DNA from: Clostridia bacterium
Lineage (GTDB): Bacteria > Bacillota > Peptococcia > DRI-13 > UBA5745
NCBI GenBank assembly: GCA_018436095.1
Contig: JAHDMJ010000006.1
Location: 1 to 64,000, forward strand
Reading direction: 5' to 3'
DNA: 64,000 bases
Shown piece after piece: positions 26,310-35,012 of the stretch; position 1 is the stretch's first letter; the number at the start of each line of letters is the position of its first letter. The notes beneath the pieces were generated by a model. It searched no databases. It saw only the letters and a program-made list of their open reading frames with translations, and was not told the DNA's origin. The translations under genes and the position numbers were made by a program.

Positions 26310-27431
26310 CTATAGGATGGCCAGCAAAATTTGTGCGCCGGCCACCACGAGAATTAAGGCGATGGGATAAGTTGCGGCATAAGCGACGGTTACCTGATCC
26401 GTCTTGGCAGAAGAGATCAGAGCGCCTAAAGCCGGGGTGCTGGTCATGCCGCCGCAGATGGCGCCCAATACGGCGATGGTATTCAGCTTCAGCAGCTTGA
26501 TGGCCACGAAAGAGCCGATAATCATCGGCACCAGCGTAATCAGCAAACCTTGTACAAACAGCTGCCAGCCGTAATTCCGGAGAACTTCCAGAAAACCTTG
26601 GCCTGCGTCTACTCCCGCACCGATCAAAAACAGCATCAAACCCAACTCTCTCAAGGCGCCCAATGTTTTTGTATCAGGTAAAGCAATGGGGGCTTTTTGC
26701 AGGAAATATCCTGCAAGAATGCCCAAAAACAACGGACCCCCCGTAGTGCCAAGGCTGAATTGGATGCCGCCAGGCAGCGCAATACTGACTTTTCCCAGCA
26801 AGAGGCCCATCAATAAGACGATGGTTATTACCGGCAGGCCGGCAGCTTCCGGCGATGGCTTATGTCTGGGCATTTCTTTGGCTTCATTAGAGCTATCGCC
26901 TAAAAAGGCCGCAAACTCGGCGGCTTCCTTTTGGAGGTCTTTCCCCAAAATCTTCGGGCAAACTTGAACATAAAGGACCACGCCAATCACACCAAAAAGA
27001 TAGGCAATACCATACCCTACGGGAATAAGAGGATCGGCTGCGGCTTCCATAGCGGCTGCCAAAGCGGGCGTGCTGGTGAGAGCGCCGCTGAATATGCCTG
27101 CGCCCAAGCCGGCAGGCGTGTCCATAAGACTGCAGACTGCCCAGGTTGTGGACACTCCGGCGGCGATAATCACTGCACCCAAGATAATATAGGCAAAGGC
27201 TTTTTGTTTGAAATTCTGGAAAAAAACCGGACCTGCAATCAGGCCGACTGAGCCCACAAAAATCACCAGCCCAAAATCCTTGATGACCCCGGGAACTTCA
27301 AAGCCCAAATGGCCGAAAACCAAAGCCACCATAAGTACCATGGACGTGCCCAATCCAATGCCTTTTATTTGGATGCTGCCCAATAGGTACCCGATTGCCG
27401 CTATGCCGAAAATAACTAAGACTAGTTGCAA
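26310..27431 (-). CDS. AspT/YidE-type membrane carrier (aspartate:alanine exchanger family)
   Basis: A 373-residue membrane protein built from two homologous halves, each with the family motif: ALTSTPALAAA in the first (about 115-126) and GMTSTPALGA in the second (about 335-345). About ten helices are visible, with a central hydrophilic loop (about 170-195). The TrkA_C domains found between the halves of many YidE/YbjL proteins are absent. Known members exchange aspartate and alanine. Here it is the last gene behind an M20 amidohydrolase and a YfcC carrier, so amino-acid or dicarboxylate exchange is plausible. The start is a TTG 8 nt after AAGGAG; an ATG within the ribosome-binding region runs into a stop. 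Confidence 0.8.
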   Translation of the reverse strand: MQLVLVIFGIAAIGYLLGSIQIKGIGLGTSMVLMVALVFGHLGFEVPGVIKDFGLVIFVGSVGLIAGPVFFQNFKQKAFAYIILGAVIIAAGVSTTWAVCSLMDTPAGLGAGIFSGALTSTPALAAAMEAAADPLIPVGYGIAYLFGVIGVVLYVQVCPKILGKDLQKEAAEFAAFLGDSSNEAKEMPRHKPSPEAAGLPVITIVLLMGLLLGKVSIALPGGIQFSLGTTGGPLFLGILAGYFLQKAPIALPDTKTLGALRELGLMLFLIGAGVDAGQGFLEVLRNYGWQLFVQGLLITLVPMIIGSFVAIKLLKLNTIAVLGAICGGMTSTPALGALISSAKTDQVTVAYAATYPIALILVVAGAQILLAIL

Positions 27432-27453
27432 AATGACATCTCCTTATAGCAGA

Positions 27454-28878
27454 CTATATTCCCAGCATCACGGCTATGGACAGCATAATCATTTGCGTTA
27501 CAAACATAATGCCGAAAAGGGGGATAAAAAACCGCAGCCATCTATCATAGGGAATACCGGAAAGACCGCAAATAACGGTGATGCCGCAGGTGGGCCACAG
27601 CATATTGGATAAGCCGTCGCCGAACTGGAAGGCCAGGACTACCGTTTCTCTGGTGAGGCCCAGAATGTCGCCAATGGGAGCCAGAATAGGGATGGTGGTG
27701 GCTGCCTGGCCGGAACCGGAAGGAACGATAAAATTGAAGAGTGTCTGGACAACCAGCATGCCTTGGGCGGCCAGCAAAGGAGGCAAACCCTCCAGGTTGG
27801 ATACCAGGCCATTGATGATGGTATCCACGATCATTCCCTCCTGAAGCAGCACCAGGGTAGCCCTGGCAATACCGGTAACCAAAGCGCCGAAGGCCACGGA
27901 ACGGGCGCCTTCCAGAAATTCTTTAGCAATTCGGTCAACATTCCAGCCATCGATAACAGCAGCCAGGATACCCATAAAGACAAAGACTGCCGTTAGCTGA
28001 ATCATGCCCCAGCTTTGCTTGACGGAACCGTAAATGATCCAAACAAGAGCCAGCAGCACCACGCCCAGGATAATTTTGTGCTTACTGGTCATGGCGACGC
28101 CCATCAGCTCATTTTGGTCGGTGCCGCCGTCTAGCTTGATGCTGAGGTCATGGATGCCGACTATGCTGGCGGAGGGGTCCTTCTTTATCTTGCTGCCGTA
28201 ACGCAATAACCAAAAAATAGAGATGGAGCAAAACAAAATAAAGCAGGCAATCCTAAAGGGGGTATTACTGTACAAGGGTATGCCGGCAATGCTCTGAGCC
28301 ACGACTACGGTATAGGGATTCATGATAGAGCTCATGAAGCCGGTGTAAGCGCCTAAGCCAACGATAGCCATACCGAAAAGGGGATCGTAGCCCAAAGCTA
28401 TACCCAGCCCCACAAAAATAGGATAAAAGCCATTATATTCATTTAGCATGCCAAAAAGAGAACTGCCCAGAGCAAAGACGAGAAACATAATGGGCACCAA
28501 TATTTTATCTTTACCTTTAAAAGTTTTTAATAGGTTGGCCAATAAGGCATTGAAAGCACCGGTCTTGATGACCATGCCGAAGGCGCCGTTAACTAAAAAG
28601 ATCAGCATGACAACGTCGGCGGCGGCAATCAAACCCTTGTGGAAAGAGCCGAAGAAATCTATTATTCCGGCTTGTTTTGCTTCGCTGGGATCAATAGTGG
28701 TATATGAACCGGGCACTACCAGGTTTCTCATGGTGCCGTTGACGTCAACTCTTTCGTATTGGTATTGGCCGGGAGGTAACACCCAGGTCAAAATGGCGGC
28801 GAATAAAGCAAGAAAGAATAAAAGGACAAAGGTATGGGGAACGCGGGCCCGTTTCTTTTCTTTTTTCTCAACACTCAT
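27454..28878 (-). CDS. YfcC/DcuC-family membrane transporter
   Basis: A 474-residue carrier of the PF03606 family, with about 12 helices. Characteristic segments are VPHTFVLLFFLALFAAILTWVLPPGQY at the start, the EYNGFYPIF and MNPYTVVVAQSIAG repeats, and FIVPSGSGQAATTIPI near the end. Family members are thought to carry C4-dicarboxylates, arginine/ornithine or other amino acids and peptides. The ATG overlaps the M20 gene stop (ATGA), so the two are translationally coupled and the carrier probably brings in the amidohydrolase substrate. Confidence 0.9.
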   Translation of the reverse strand: MSVEKKEKKRARVPHTFVLLFFLALFAAILTWVLPPGQYQYERVDVNGTMRNLVVPGSYTTIDPSEAKQAGIIDFFGSFHKGLIAAADVVMLIFLVNGAFGMVIKTGAFNALLANLLKTFKGKDKILVPIMFLVFALGSSLFGMLNEYNGFYPIFVGLGIALGYDPLFGMAIVGLGAYTGFMSSIMNPYTVVVAQSIAGIPLYSNTPFRIACFILFCSISIFWLLRYGSKIKKDPSASIVGIHDLSIKLDGGTDQNELMGVAMTSKHKIILGVVLLALVWIIYGSVKQSWGMIQLTAVFVFMGILAAVIDGWNVDRIAKEFLEGARSVAFGALVTGIARATLVLLQEGMIVDTIINGLVSNLEGLPPLLAAQGMLVVQTLFNFIVPSGSGQAATTIPILAPIGDILGLTRETVVLAFQFGDGLSNMLWPTCGITVICGLSGIPYDRWLRFFIPLFGIMFVTQMIMLSIAVMLGI

Positions 28879-30065
28879 GGTTTTGCTCCTCTCAAATAAT
28901 CATAGGCCACTTTGGCATGGACGGCGCTCAGGATAGGCAGAGCGTCCTCATCGATGTTGAATTGGCTGTTGTGTAGAGAGACCGTGGGGGTTTTTGCCGG
29001 ATTGGCCACTCCTGCCTGATAAAAACAACCGGGGACATGCTCCAGAAAGATACCGAAGTCTTCGGTGCCCATACTGGGATTTTCGACGGCTACCAGCTTA
29101 TCTGCGCCTAACAGCTCGGCAATGGAGTCGCTGGCCAGCTTCGTCATCGCCGGGTCATTGACTACGCCGGGATAGCTTTCGTGAATGACAATATCCGCTT
29201 TGGCGCCGAAGGCCTGGACAATACCCTCCGTGATGCGGCGTACGGCTTCCACTGTGTTTTTACGCTTTTCGGGGCCTAAGGTGCGGATGATGCCGGTGAT
29301 AGTTACTTCGTCACAAATGACGTTGCGCTGGAAACCGCCATGAAAGGTGCCGACAGTGATGACGGCGGAATCCAGGGGATCTGTTTCCCGGCTGATATAA
29401 AGCTGCAAGGCGCCCACCACCTGACAGGCAATGGCAATGGCGTCGATACCCTTGTGAGGACGGGCGCCGTGGCTGCCAAAGCCACGGATAGTGATATCAA
29501 AAGGATTGGAGGCGGCATAACTTTTGCCGGAGCGGGTGCCAATATAGCCAACAGGGATATCAGGTGTGACGTGGGCGCCGAACATAGCGTCTACCTTAGG
29601 GTTTTCCAATCCTCCATCAGCGACCATGGGAGCGGCGCCGCCATCCCCTTCTTCATCGGGCTGAAAGAAAAATTTCACATTTCCCGGTAGTTCTTTACGG
29701 AAGGCAGCAAGGATTTTTGCCGCTCCCAAAAGGGTTGCAGTATGGGCGTCATGACCGCAGGCATGCATGATTCCCGGATATTTGGAAGCATAGGACACGC
29801 CGGTCTTCTCCTGAATCCTTAAGGCGTCCATATCGGCTCTTAATCCCACGGTAGAGCCGGGTAAGCCTCCCTCGAGCAGACCGAGAACGCCGGTGCCGGC
29901 TATTCTCTTTGTTTTTATACCCAGCTTTTGTAAATATCCCTCCACCAGCTTTTGGGTTTCCACTTCAGTTCTCCCTATTTCCGGATGCTGGTGAATTCTT
30001 CTGCGCAAATCAATGATTTCATCCTTTATTAATGAAGCTTCTTTCATAAAATCGGGCTGCGTCAT
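28875..30065 (-). CDS. M20 family amidohydrolase (N-acyl amino acid / hippurate hydrolase type)
   Basis: A 396-residue zinc-dependent amidohydrolase. Metal and catalytic motifs are RADMDAL, HACGHDAHTA, the QPDEEGDGG glutamates and GTEDFG near the C-terminus; HNSQFNIDE is also typical. The family removes acyl groups from amino acids (hippurate, N-acetyl amino acids, indole-acetyl conjugates) in the cytosol. AAAGGAGGTG precedes the ATG. It is first in a three-gene operon with two carriers, read from a sigma-54 promoter, so it probably supports catabolism of an acylated amino acid or peptide. Confidence 0.93.
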   Translation of the reverse strand: MTQPDFMKEASLIKDEIIDLRRRIHQHPEIGRTEVETQKLVEGYLQKLGIKTKRIAGTGVLGLLEGGLPGSTVGLRADMDALRIQEKTGVSYASKYPGIMHACGHDAHTATLLGAAKILAAFRKELPGNVKFFFQPDEEGDGGAAPMVADGGLENPKVDAMFGAHVTPDIPVGYIGTRSGKSYAASNPFDITIRGFGSHGARPHKGIDAIAIACQVVGALQLYISRETDPLDSAVITVGTFHGGFQRNVICDEVTITGIIRTLGPEKRKNTVEAVRRITEGIVQAFGAKADIVIHESYPGVVNDPAMTKLASDSIAELLGADKLVAVENPSMGTEDFGIFLEHVPGCFYQAGVANPAKTPTVSLHNSQFNIDEDALPILSAVHAKVAYDYLRGAKP

Positions 30066-30103
30066 AGAATCACCTCCTTTCTTATCGTATTGATTGTATG
30101 ATT

Positions 30104-30120
30104 TGCAAGTTTTATGCCTA
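30104..30120 (-). promoter_or_regulatory. Sigma-54 promoter of the M20 operon
   Basis: On the minus strand AGGCAT-n5-TTGCA matches the -24/-12 consensus TGGCAC-n5-TTGCA, with the GG and GC exactly 10 bases apart. Transcription would begin about 28 nt before the M20 start codon. A sigma-54 activator gene lies divergently next door. Confidence 0.8.
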
Positions 30121-30189
30121 TCGCCAAAAAGGTAAGAAATACTAAAAAATCTGCGGAAATGCGAGAATTTACCTGTAATATCTCCGCCC

Positions 30190-30218
30190 TTGCCAATAAA
30201 AAAAATATTCAGTATAAT
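30190..30218 (+). promoter_or_regulatory. Sigma-A promoter of the sigma-54 activator gene
   Basis: TTGCCA (30190-30195) and TATAAT (30213-30218) are separated by exactly 17 bp. The start would lie near 30225, directly at the inverted repeat 30227-30247. Confidence 0.8.
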
Positions 30219-30226
30219 AGAATAAA

Positions 30227-30247
30227 AACCTAGGTAGAACCTAGGTT
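30227..30247. promoter_or_regulatory. 9-bp inverted-repeat operator
   Basis: AACCTAGGT and ACCTAGGTT form a perfect inverted repeat with the spacer AGA. It overlaps the expected start of the activator gene and lies about 108 bp upstream of the -24 element of the sigma-54 promoter. It could thus serve both as autorepression site and as upstream activating sequence. Confidence 0.65.
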
Positions 30248-30262
30248 GATAAGAGTGATGAA

Positions 30263-32530
30263 ATGAATAAATTACCGGTTTTGGCGGTGCTTACCGTCAG
30301 AGATAATCTTACGGAATCCAATTGCTCTCAATTGCGGGAGCTTATTGGTGATTCCATAGAAATTCGGGGCTATACCGTGAAGGATAAAAGCTTGCGGATG
30401 TTTGACCCGAAAGCCGATCTTTGCCTTGTGGTAGGGCCGCCGGCCACTGCCTCCCGTATTATTGCTATGCTGCATCCCGAAGTGAAATACCTGGTCAAGG
30501 AGCGCTCCGTGGATTTGGTAAGACTTCATCTGCTGCAGCAGATTCCAGCCGGCGTTGATGTTTTATTGGTTAACGACATGTATCTCAATGCCGTTGAAGT
30601 AGCGGATGAGCTGAATGCAATGAATTTCCATCCCATGAAGCTTTATCCCTATAGTCCCGAGGGTCCCAACAGGCTGGAGGATAACCCGCCGGTCCCCCGG
30701 CGGCCGGACGGCAGCTCTTTTCAATATGCGATTACGGTAGGCGAGCCCCAATTGGTTCCGCCGGGAATACCGGTTGTTGTGGATATCGGCCATCGCCAGA
30801 TCAATATCATGACGGTGGCAAATATTTTGCGATGCTTGAAAAAGGATCAAAGCATGGACGCCATGGTGGGTACCCGTTATCTGCGGTCCTTTGCCAGCCT
30901 CAGCCTGATGATGGCAAAAAAGCATCAGGAAGTTTCCTTGCTCCAGGCCCAGCTGTCCTCGGTTATTGCGAATATAGACAACGGTATACTTCTGATCAAT
31001 GAGAGCCAGGAAATTTTAATTTTTAATGAAAGCGCTCAAAATATACTGGGGGAAAAAGATTTGTCGGGCCGGCTGGCTAAGGAATTTCTCGGAGGTGATT
31101 TTTTTCCGGATAATCCTGAGAAAAAATTTATTCATATCCAGGGCAGCTTGGTTTATGTCATCGTCACGGAAATAGTGGCTTCCTTCCAAGTGGGCAAATG
31201 CTATTTGATCAGTATTGAAAGCATGGAACAACTGCAAAATATCGGCTGGGATTATCAGAAACAGGTGAGTCAGGCCAATAAGGCCCGTTACCACTTTCGC
31301 GATATTGTTTATCGCAGCCAGGCCATGGGCAGGGTAGTAGAGAAGGCCTGGAGCTTTGCTAAAAGCAATGCCAATATTTTAATTACCGGCGAAAGCGGCA
31401 CCGGCAAGGAGCTCTTGGCCCAGGCTATTCATAATGCCTCCAGCCGCAAGGCGGCGCCTTTTTTGGCGATTAATTGCGGAGCTTTGACGGAGACTTTGCT
31501 GGAAAGCGAGTTGTTCGGCTATGAGGAGGGGGCTTTCACCGGGGCTAAGAAAGGCGGCAAGAAGGGGCTTTTTGAGCTGACTCACGGCGGCACCTTGTTT
31601 TTGGACGAGATCGGCGACACACCCCGCAGCATTCAGGTTAAGCTTCTCAGAACTCTGCAAGAAAAAGAAATCCTGCGGGTGGGGGGCAACAGGACGATTC
31701 CGGTAGATGTGCGGATTATTGCCGCCACCAACCAGGACTTGATCGAGCTGCAGCGCCAAGGCCTTTTCCGGCAGGATTTATACTACCGGCTCAATACCCT
31801 GCCCTTGACCATACCGCCTTTACGGCAGCGGAAAGAGGATATAGTGCCTCTCTTTATATATCTGATGAATAAAGCCATAAGCCGCCAAAACCGCCGGACC
31901 CGCCAGGGCCGGCAGAGCCGCCAGGCCGGCCAGGACCAACAGAGCAATCAGAACCGGCAGGACGGGAACGATCAGGAGAAAGCGGTTCAGCAAATGCAGA
32001 TAATGCCGGAGGCTATTGCCTTACTGGAGCGGCATTCCTGGCCCGGTAATGTGCGGGAGCTGGAGAATATGCTGGATTATCTGTTGAGCATTGACGCTTT
32101 GGGCAAGGGCCAGGCCGCGGCTATAGGTGAGCTGCTGGGGATGGAGGTCAGGGCGGCGGCAGAAACAGGGGAGAAAGGGACGGCAACGGTGAGGCGGGAA
32201 CCGGCGGGAAAGGAAAAAAATGAAGCGGACTACAATAGGTCGGCGCAAAATAAAAACCTTCATCCTGGGGCTGTCCAGTTTTCCAGCCGTCAGATGAAGG
32301 AAGAGTGTGAGGCGATTTTGCGGGTTTTGCTGAGAGCTAAAAATAGCGGAATGGCCTTGACCGGCCGGGGAGATTTGCAGCGGTTCCTGCGCCTGGAAGA
32401 GGAGCTGGTATTATCTTTGGATCAGATCAAGCTGCGGTTGAATGCCTTGCGGGGCTTTGGCTATGTGGAGGCTAAAATGGGCAAGGGCCATTATTTATTG
32501 CCGGCCGGGGAGACGTATATTGCTAAATGA
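30263..32530 (+). CDS. Sigma-54-dependent transcriptional activator (PrpR-like N-terminus, PAS, AAA+)
   Basis: A 755-residue enhancer-binding protein. Residues 1-230 resemble the periplasmic-binding-like sensor of the PrpR/propionate-type activators, and 230-330 contain a PAS-like domain. The AAA+ domain follows (about 345-590), with Walker A GESGTGKE near 376 and the sigma-54 contact loop GAFTGA near 423. A stretch of about 35 residues rich in Arg, Gln and Asn (about 539-575) is inserted before the HSWPGNVRELEN motif. The C-terminus lacks a clear Fis-type helix-turn-helix; it ends in what looks like a winged helix (DLQRFLRL to GKGHYLLP). It probably activates the divergent M20/carrier operon. 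The ribosome-binding site is weak. Confidence 0.92.
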   Translation: MNKLPVLAVLTVRDNLTESNCSQLRELIGDSIEIRGYTVKDKSLRMFDPKADLCLVVGPPATASRIIAMLHPEVKYLVKERSVDLVRLHLLQQIPAGVDVLLVNDMYLNAVEVADELNAMNFHPMKLYPYSPEGPNRLEDNPPVPRRPDGSSFQYAITVGEPQLVPPGIPVVVDIGHRQINIMTVANILRCLKKDQSMDAMVGTRYLRSFASLSLMMAKKHQEVSLLQAQLSSVIANIDNGILLINESQEILIFNESAQNILGEKDLSGRLAKEFLGGDFFPDNPEKKFIHIQGSLVYVIVTEIVASFQVGKCYLISIESMEQLQNIGWDYQKQVSQANKARYHFRDIVYRSQAMGRVVEKAWSFAKSNANILITGESGTGKELLAQAIHNASSRKAAPFLAINCGALTETLLESELFGYEEGAFTGAKKGGKKGLFELTHGGTLFLDEIGDTPRSIQVKLLRTLQEKEILRVGGNRTIPVDVRIIAATNQDLIELQRQGLFRQDLYYRLNTLPLTIPPLRQRKEDIVPLFIYLMNKAISRQNRRTRQGRQSRQAGQDQQSNQNRQDGNDQEKAVQQMQIMPEAIALLERHSWPGNVRELENMLDYLLSIDALGKGQAAAIGELLGMEVRAAAETGEKGTATVRREPAGKEKNEADYNRSAQNKNLHPGAVQFSSRQMKEECEAILRVLLRAKNSGMALTGRGDLQRFLRLEEELVLSLDQIKLRLNALRGFGYVEAKMGKGHYLLPAGETYIAK

Positions 32531-32583
32531 AGCCTGAGGCCAGGCAGGACCCCTTTTGGGTGAAAGGAATTCCTATTAAGCCT

Positions 32584-32609
32584 ATAAAACCTCAAATTTG
32601 TACATTGGG
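32584..32609. repeat. Single dispersed-repeat copy
   Basis: AAAACCTCAAATTTGTACA (32587-32605) and its flanks match the dispersed family in the reverse orientation. It lies between the convergent activator and purC genes. Confidence 0.5.
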
Positions 32610-32647
32610 AGTTGGAGGTGAGAACCTGGACCCCGTTGGGCCCGGCC

Positions 32648-33352
32648 TCAGCCCAGCAGCCGTTTGACCATTTCCTGATAAGCTTCCTCCACTTGGCCCA
32701 GATCCTGGCGGAAGCGGTCCTTATCAAGCTTCTTGCCGGTTTTCACATCCCAAAGGCGGCAGGTATCGGGAGAAATTTCGTCGGCCAGCACAATTTCTCC
32801 TTGAAAACGGCCGAATTCCAGCTTGAAATCGATGAGTTCCACCCCAAGGTTTAAAAAGTAGGCTGACAGGATTTCATTGATCCGGAAGGCGTATTCCTTC
32901 ACCTTTTCCATTTCCTGATCGCTGGCCAGTTGGAGAGCCCGAACATAATAGGAATTGATAAAAGGATCGCCAAGCTCATCGTCTTTATAGCTGTATTCCA
33001 AGATAACGCAATGCAAAGGCGTACCTTCCGCCACACCCATGCGTTTGGAAAAGCTGCCGGCAGCCCGGTTGCGGATAATCACTTCAAGAGGCAGAATTTC
33101 CACCCGTTTTACGGCCGTTTCCCTGTCCGAAAGCTGCTCAATATAATGGGTGGGAATACCCTTTTCCTCCAAAAGCTTAAAAAGGTGGTTGGACATTTTA
33201 TTGTTCACCACGCCTTTGCCGCTGATGGTGCCCTTTTTCAAACCATTGAAGGCTGTGGCGTCGTCCTTATATTCAATAATAACTGTGTTAGCGTGGTCGG
33301 TGGCAAAAACCTTTTTGGCCTTACCCTCGTAAAGTTGCTCCAGCTTTTTCAT
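32648..33352 (-). CDS. purC: SAICAR synthetase (PurC)
   Basis: Phosphoribosylaminoimidazole-succinocarboxamide synthase, 234 residues, the usual short bacterial form. It joins aspartate to CAIR with ATP in de novo purine synthesis. Motifs include LYEGKAKKVF at the start, EVIIRNRAAGSF (about 89-100), LVDFK-like LIDFKLEFG and DEISPDTCRLWD. It is the last gene of glnN-guaA-purC, 25 bp after guaA. Confidence 0.96.
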   Translation of the reverse strand: MKKLEQLYEGKAKKVFATDHANTVIIEYKDDATAFNGLKKGTISGKGVVNNKMSNHLFKLLEEKGIPTHYIEQLSDRETAVKRVEILPLEVIIRNRAAGSFSKRMGVAEGTPLHCVILEYSYKDDELGDPFINSYYVRALQLASDQEMEKVKEYAFRINEILSAYFLNLGVELIDFKLEFGRFQGEIVLADEISPDTCRLWDVKTGKKLDKDRFRQDLGQVEEAYQEMVKRLLG

Positions 33353-33377
33353 TGTCTTTCCTCTCCGATAATTTTAT

Positions 33378-34967
33378 TTACTCCCACTCAATGGTGCCCG
33401 GGGGCTTGCTGGTGATATCGTAGACCACCCGGTTGCAGCCGGCCACCTCGTTGATGATACGCTGGGATACTTTGCGCAGCAGGGCATAAGGCAATTCCGC
33501 AAACTCCACGGTCATGGCGTCGCTGCTGGTGACGGCCCGCAGTGCCACTACAAAATCGTAAGTGCGGCCGTCGCCCATGACCCCTACGGTCTGCACGCCG
33601 GTAAACACGGTAAAATATTGCCAGACGGCTTCGGCAAGGCCGGCTTTGGCTACTTCCTCCCGGAAGATCCAATCGCTTTCCCGGACAATGAACAGCCGTT
33701 CCGGCGTAATCTCCCCCATGATGCGGATGGCCAGGCCGGGGCCGGGAAAGGGCTGCCGCCAGACCAGGGCCTTAGGTATGCCTAAGGTCTCGCCCAGGCG
33801 GCGGACTTCATCTTTAAATAAGGAGCGCAGGGGCTCAATCAGGCCTTTAAAGGAAATATCCAGAGGCAGGCCTCCCACATTGTGGTGGCTTTTGATGACG
33901 GCGGATTTGCCGTGGCCGCTTTCGATAACGTCGGGATAAATGGTGCCTTGGACCAGATAGTCGGCGCCTCCCAGCTTGCGGGCTTCTTCTTCAAAAACCC
34001 GGATAAACTCTTCGCCGATGATCTTACGTTTGGCTTCCGGTTCCGTTATACCCCGGAGCTTGCCGAGGAAGCGCTCCGATGCGTCCACCTTGATAATGTT
34101 CATGCCCAGGGTGTCTTTGTAGAAAGCCATAACCTCGGCGGCCTCATTTTTTCGCAATAAGCCGTGGTCCACAAAAACGCAGGTCAGCTGGTCGCCGATG
34201 GCCTTGTGAACAAGGGCGGCGGCCACCGAGGAATCCACGCCGCCGGAAAGGCCGCAGAGAACGGCGCTGCCGCCGGCTTGGCGGCGGATATCCGCCACTA
34301 AGGTTTGAGACAGATCCGCCATCTGCCAATCCCCTTGACAGCCGCAGATCTCATAGCAGAAATTTTGCAGGATGCGGCGGCCGCCGGGGCTATGGCGTAC
34401 TTCAGGATGAAATTGCAAGCCGTAAAGCTTGCGGTTTTCGTCAGCAAAAGCGGCATTGGGGCAGTTTTCTGTTTTGGCGATGGCGGTAAAGCCCGGGGGC
34501 AGCTGCAAGACTGCATCCCGGTGATTCATCCAGACATGGCGGCCGGCCCCTTGCTCCCCGGTTTCTTCTTCGGACAAGCCGGCAAAAAGCCGGTGCCCGG
34601 CAAAAGCGATATCGGTATGGCCAAACTCGCTGACTTCCGCAGGACCTACCTTGCCCCCCAAGAGCTGTGCCATAAGCTGCATGCCGTAGCAGATGCCTAA
34701 AACCGGCACTCCGGCATTGAAAATTTCCGGATCGCAGTTGAGAGCGTCTTCCACATAAACGCTATCAGGGCCACCGGTAAGAATAATGCCCTTCAGCCGG
34801 TGGGGGCCGGCCTGAATTGCCGCCAGGGGAGCGTCGTAAGGCAGGATCTCCGCCAAAACTCCGGCCTCCCTGACGCAGCGGGCAATCAGTTGATTGTATT
34901 GCCCGCCGAAATCCAAAACGACGATTCTTTCATATATTTTAGAAGTAAAGGGAGAAGCTGATTGCAT
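33378..34967 (-). CDS. guaA: GMP synthase, glutamine-hydrolysing (full length)
   Basis: A full-length GuaA of 529 residues that converts XMP to GMP with glutamine. The glutaminase domain has GICYGMQ with the nucleophile Cys and FHPEVRH with His and Glu; the ATP-pyrophosphatase loop is SGGVDSS; the C-terminal domain ends in [12 protein letters not shown] 34967 is 7 nt after GGAG and is preferred; ATG 34988 would add 7 residues. It stands between glnN and purC. A second, glutaminase-less copy is at 9.8-11.1 kb. Confidence 0.96.
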   Translation of the reverse strand: MQSASPFTSKIYERIVVLDFGGQYNQLIARCVREAGVLAEILPYDAPLAAIQAGPHRLKGIILTGGPDSVYVEDALNCDPEIFNAGVPVLGICYGMQLMAQLLGGKVGPAEVSEFGHTDIAFAGHRLFAGLSEEETGEQGAGRHVWMNHRDAVLQLPPGFTAIAKTENCPNAAFADENRKLYGLQFHPEVRHSPGGRRILQNFCYEICGCQGDWQMADLSQTLVADIRRQAGGSAVLCGLSGGVDSSVAAALVHKAIGDQLTCVFVDHGLLRKNEAAEVMAFYKDTLGMNIIKVDASERFLGKLRGITEPEAKRKIIGEEFIRVFEEEARKLGGADYLVQGTIYPDVIESGHGKSAVIKSHHNVGGLPLDISFKGLIEPLRSLFKDEVRRLGETLGIPKALVWRQPFPGPGLAIRIMGEITPERLFIVRESDWIFREEVAKAGLAEAVWQYFTVFTGVQTVGVMGDGRTYDFVVALRAVTSSDAMTVEFAELPYALLRKVSQRIINEVAGCNRVVYDITSKPPGTIEWE

Positions 34968-35012
34968 TGATGCACTCCGATCTAACATTTATTTCCAGGT
35001 AAATGTCTAAAC

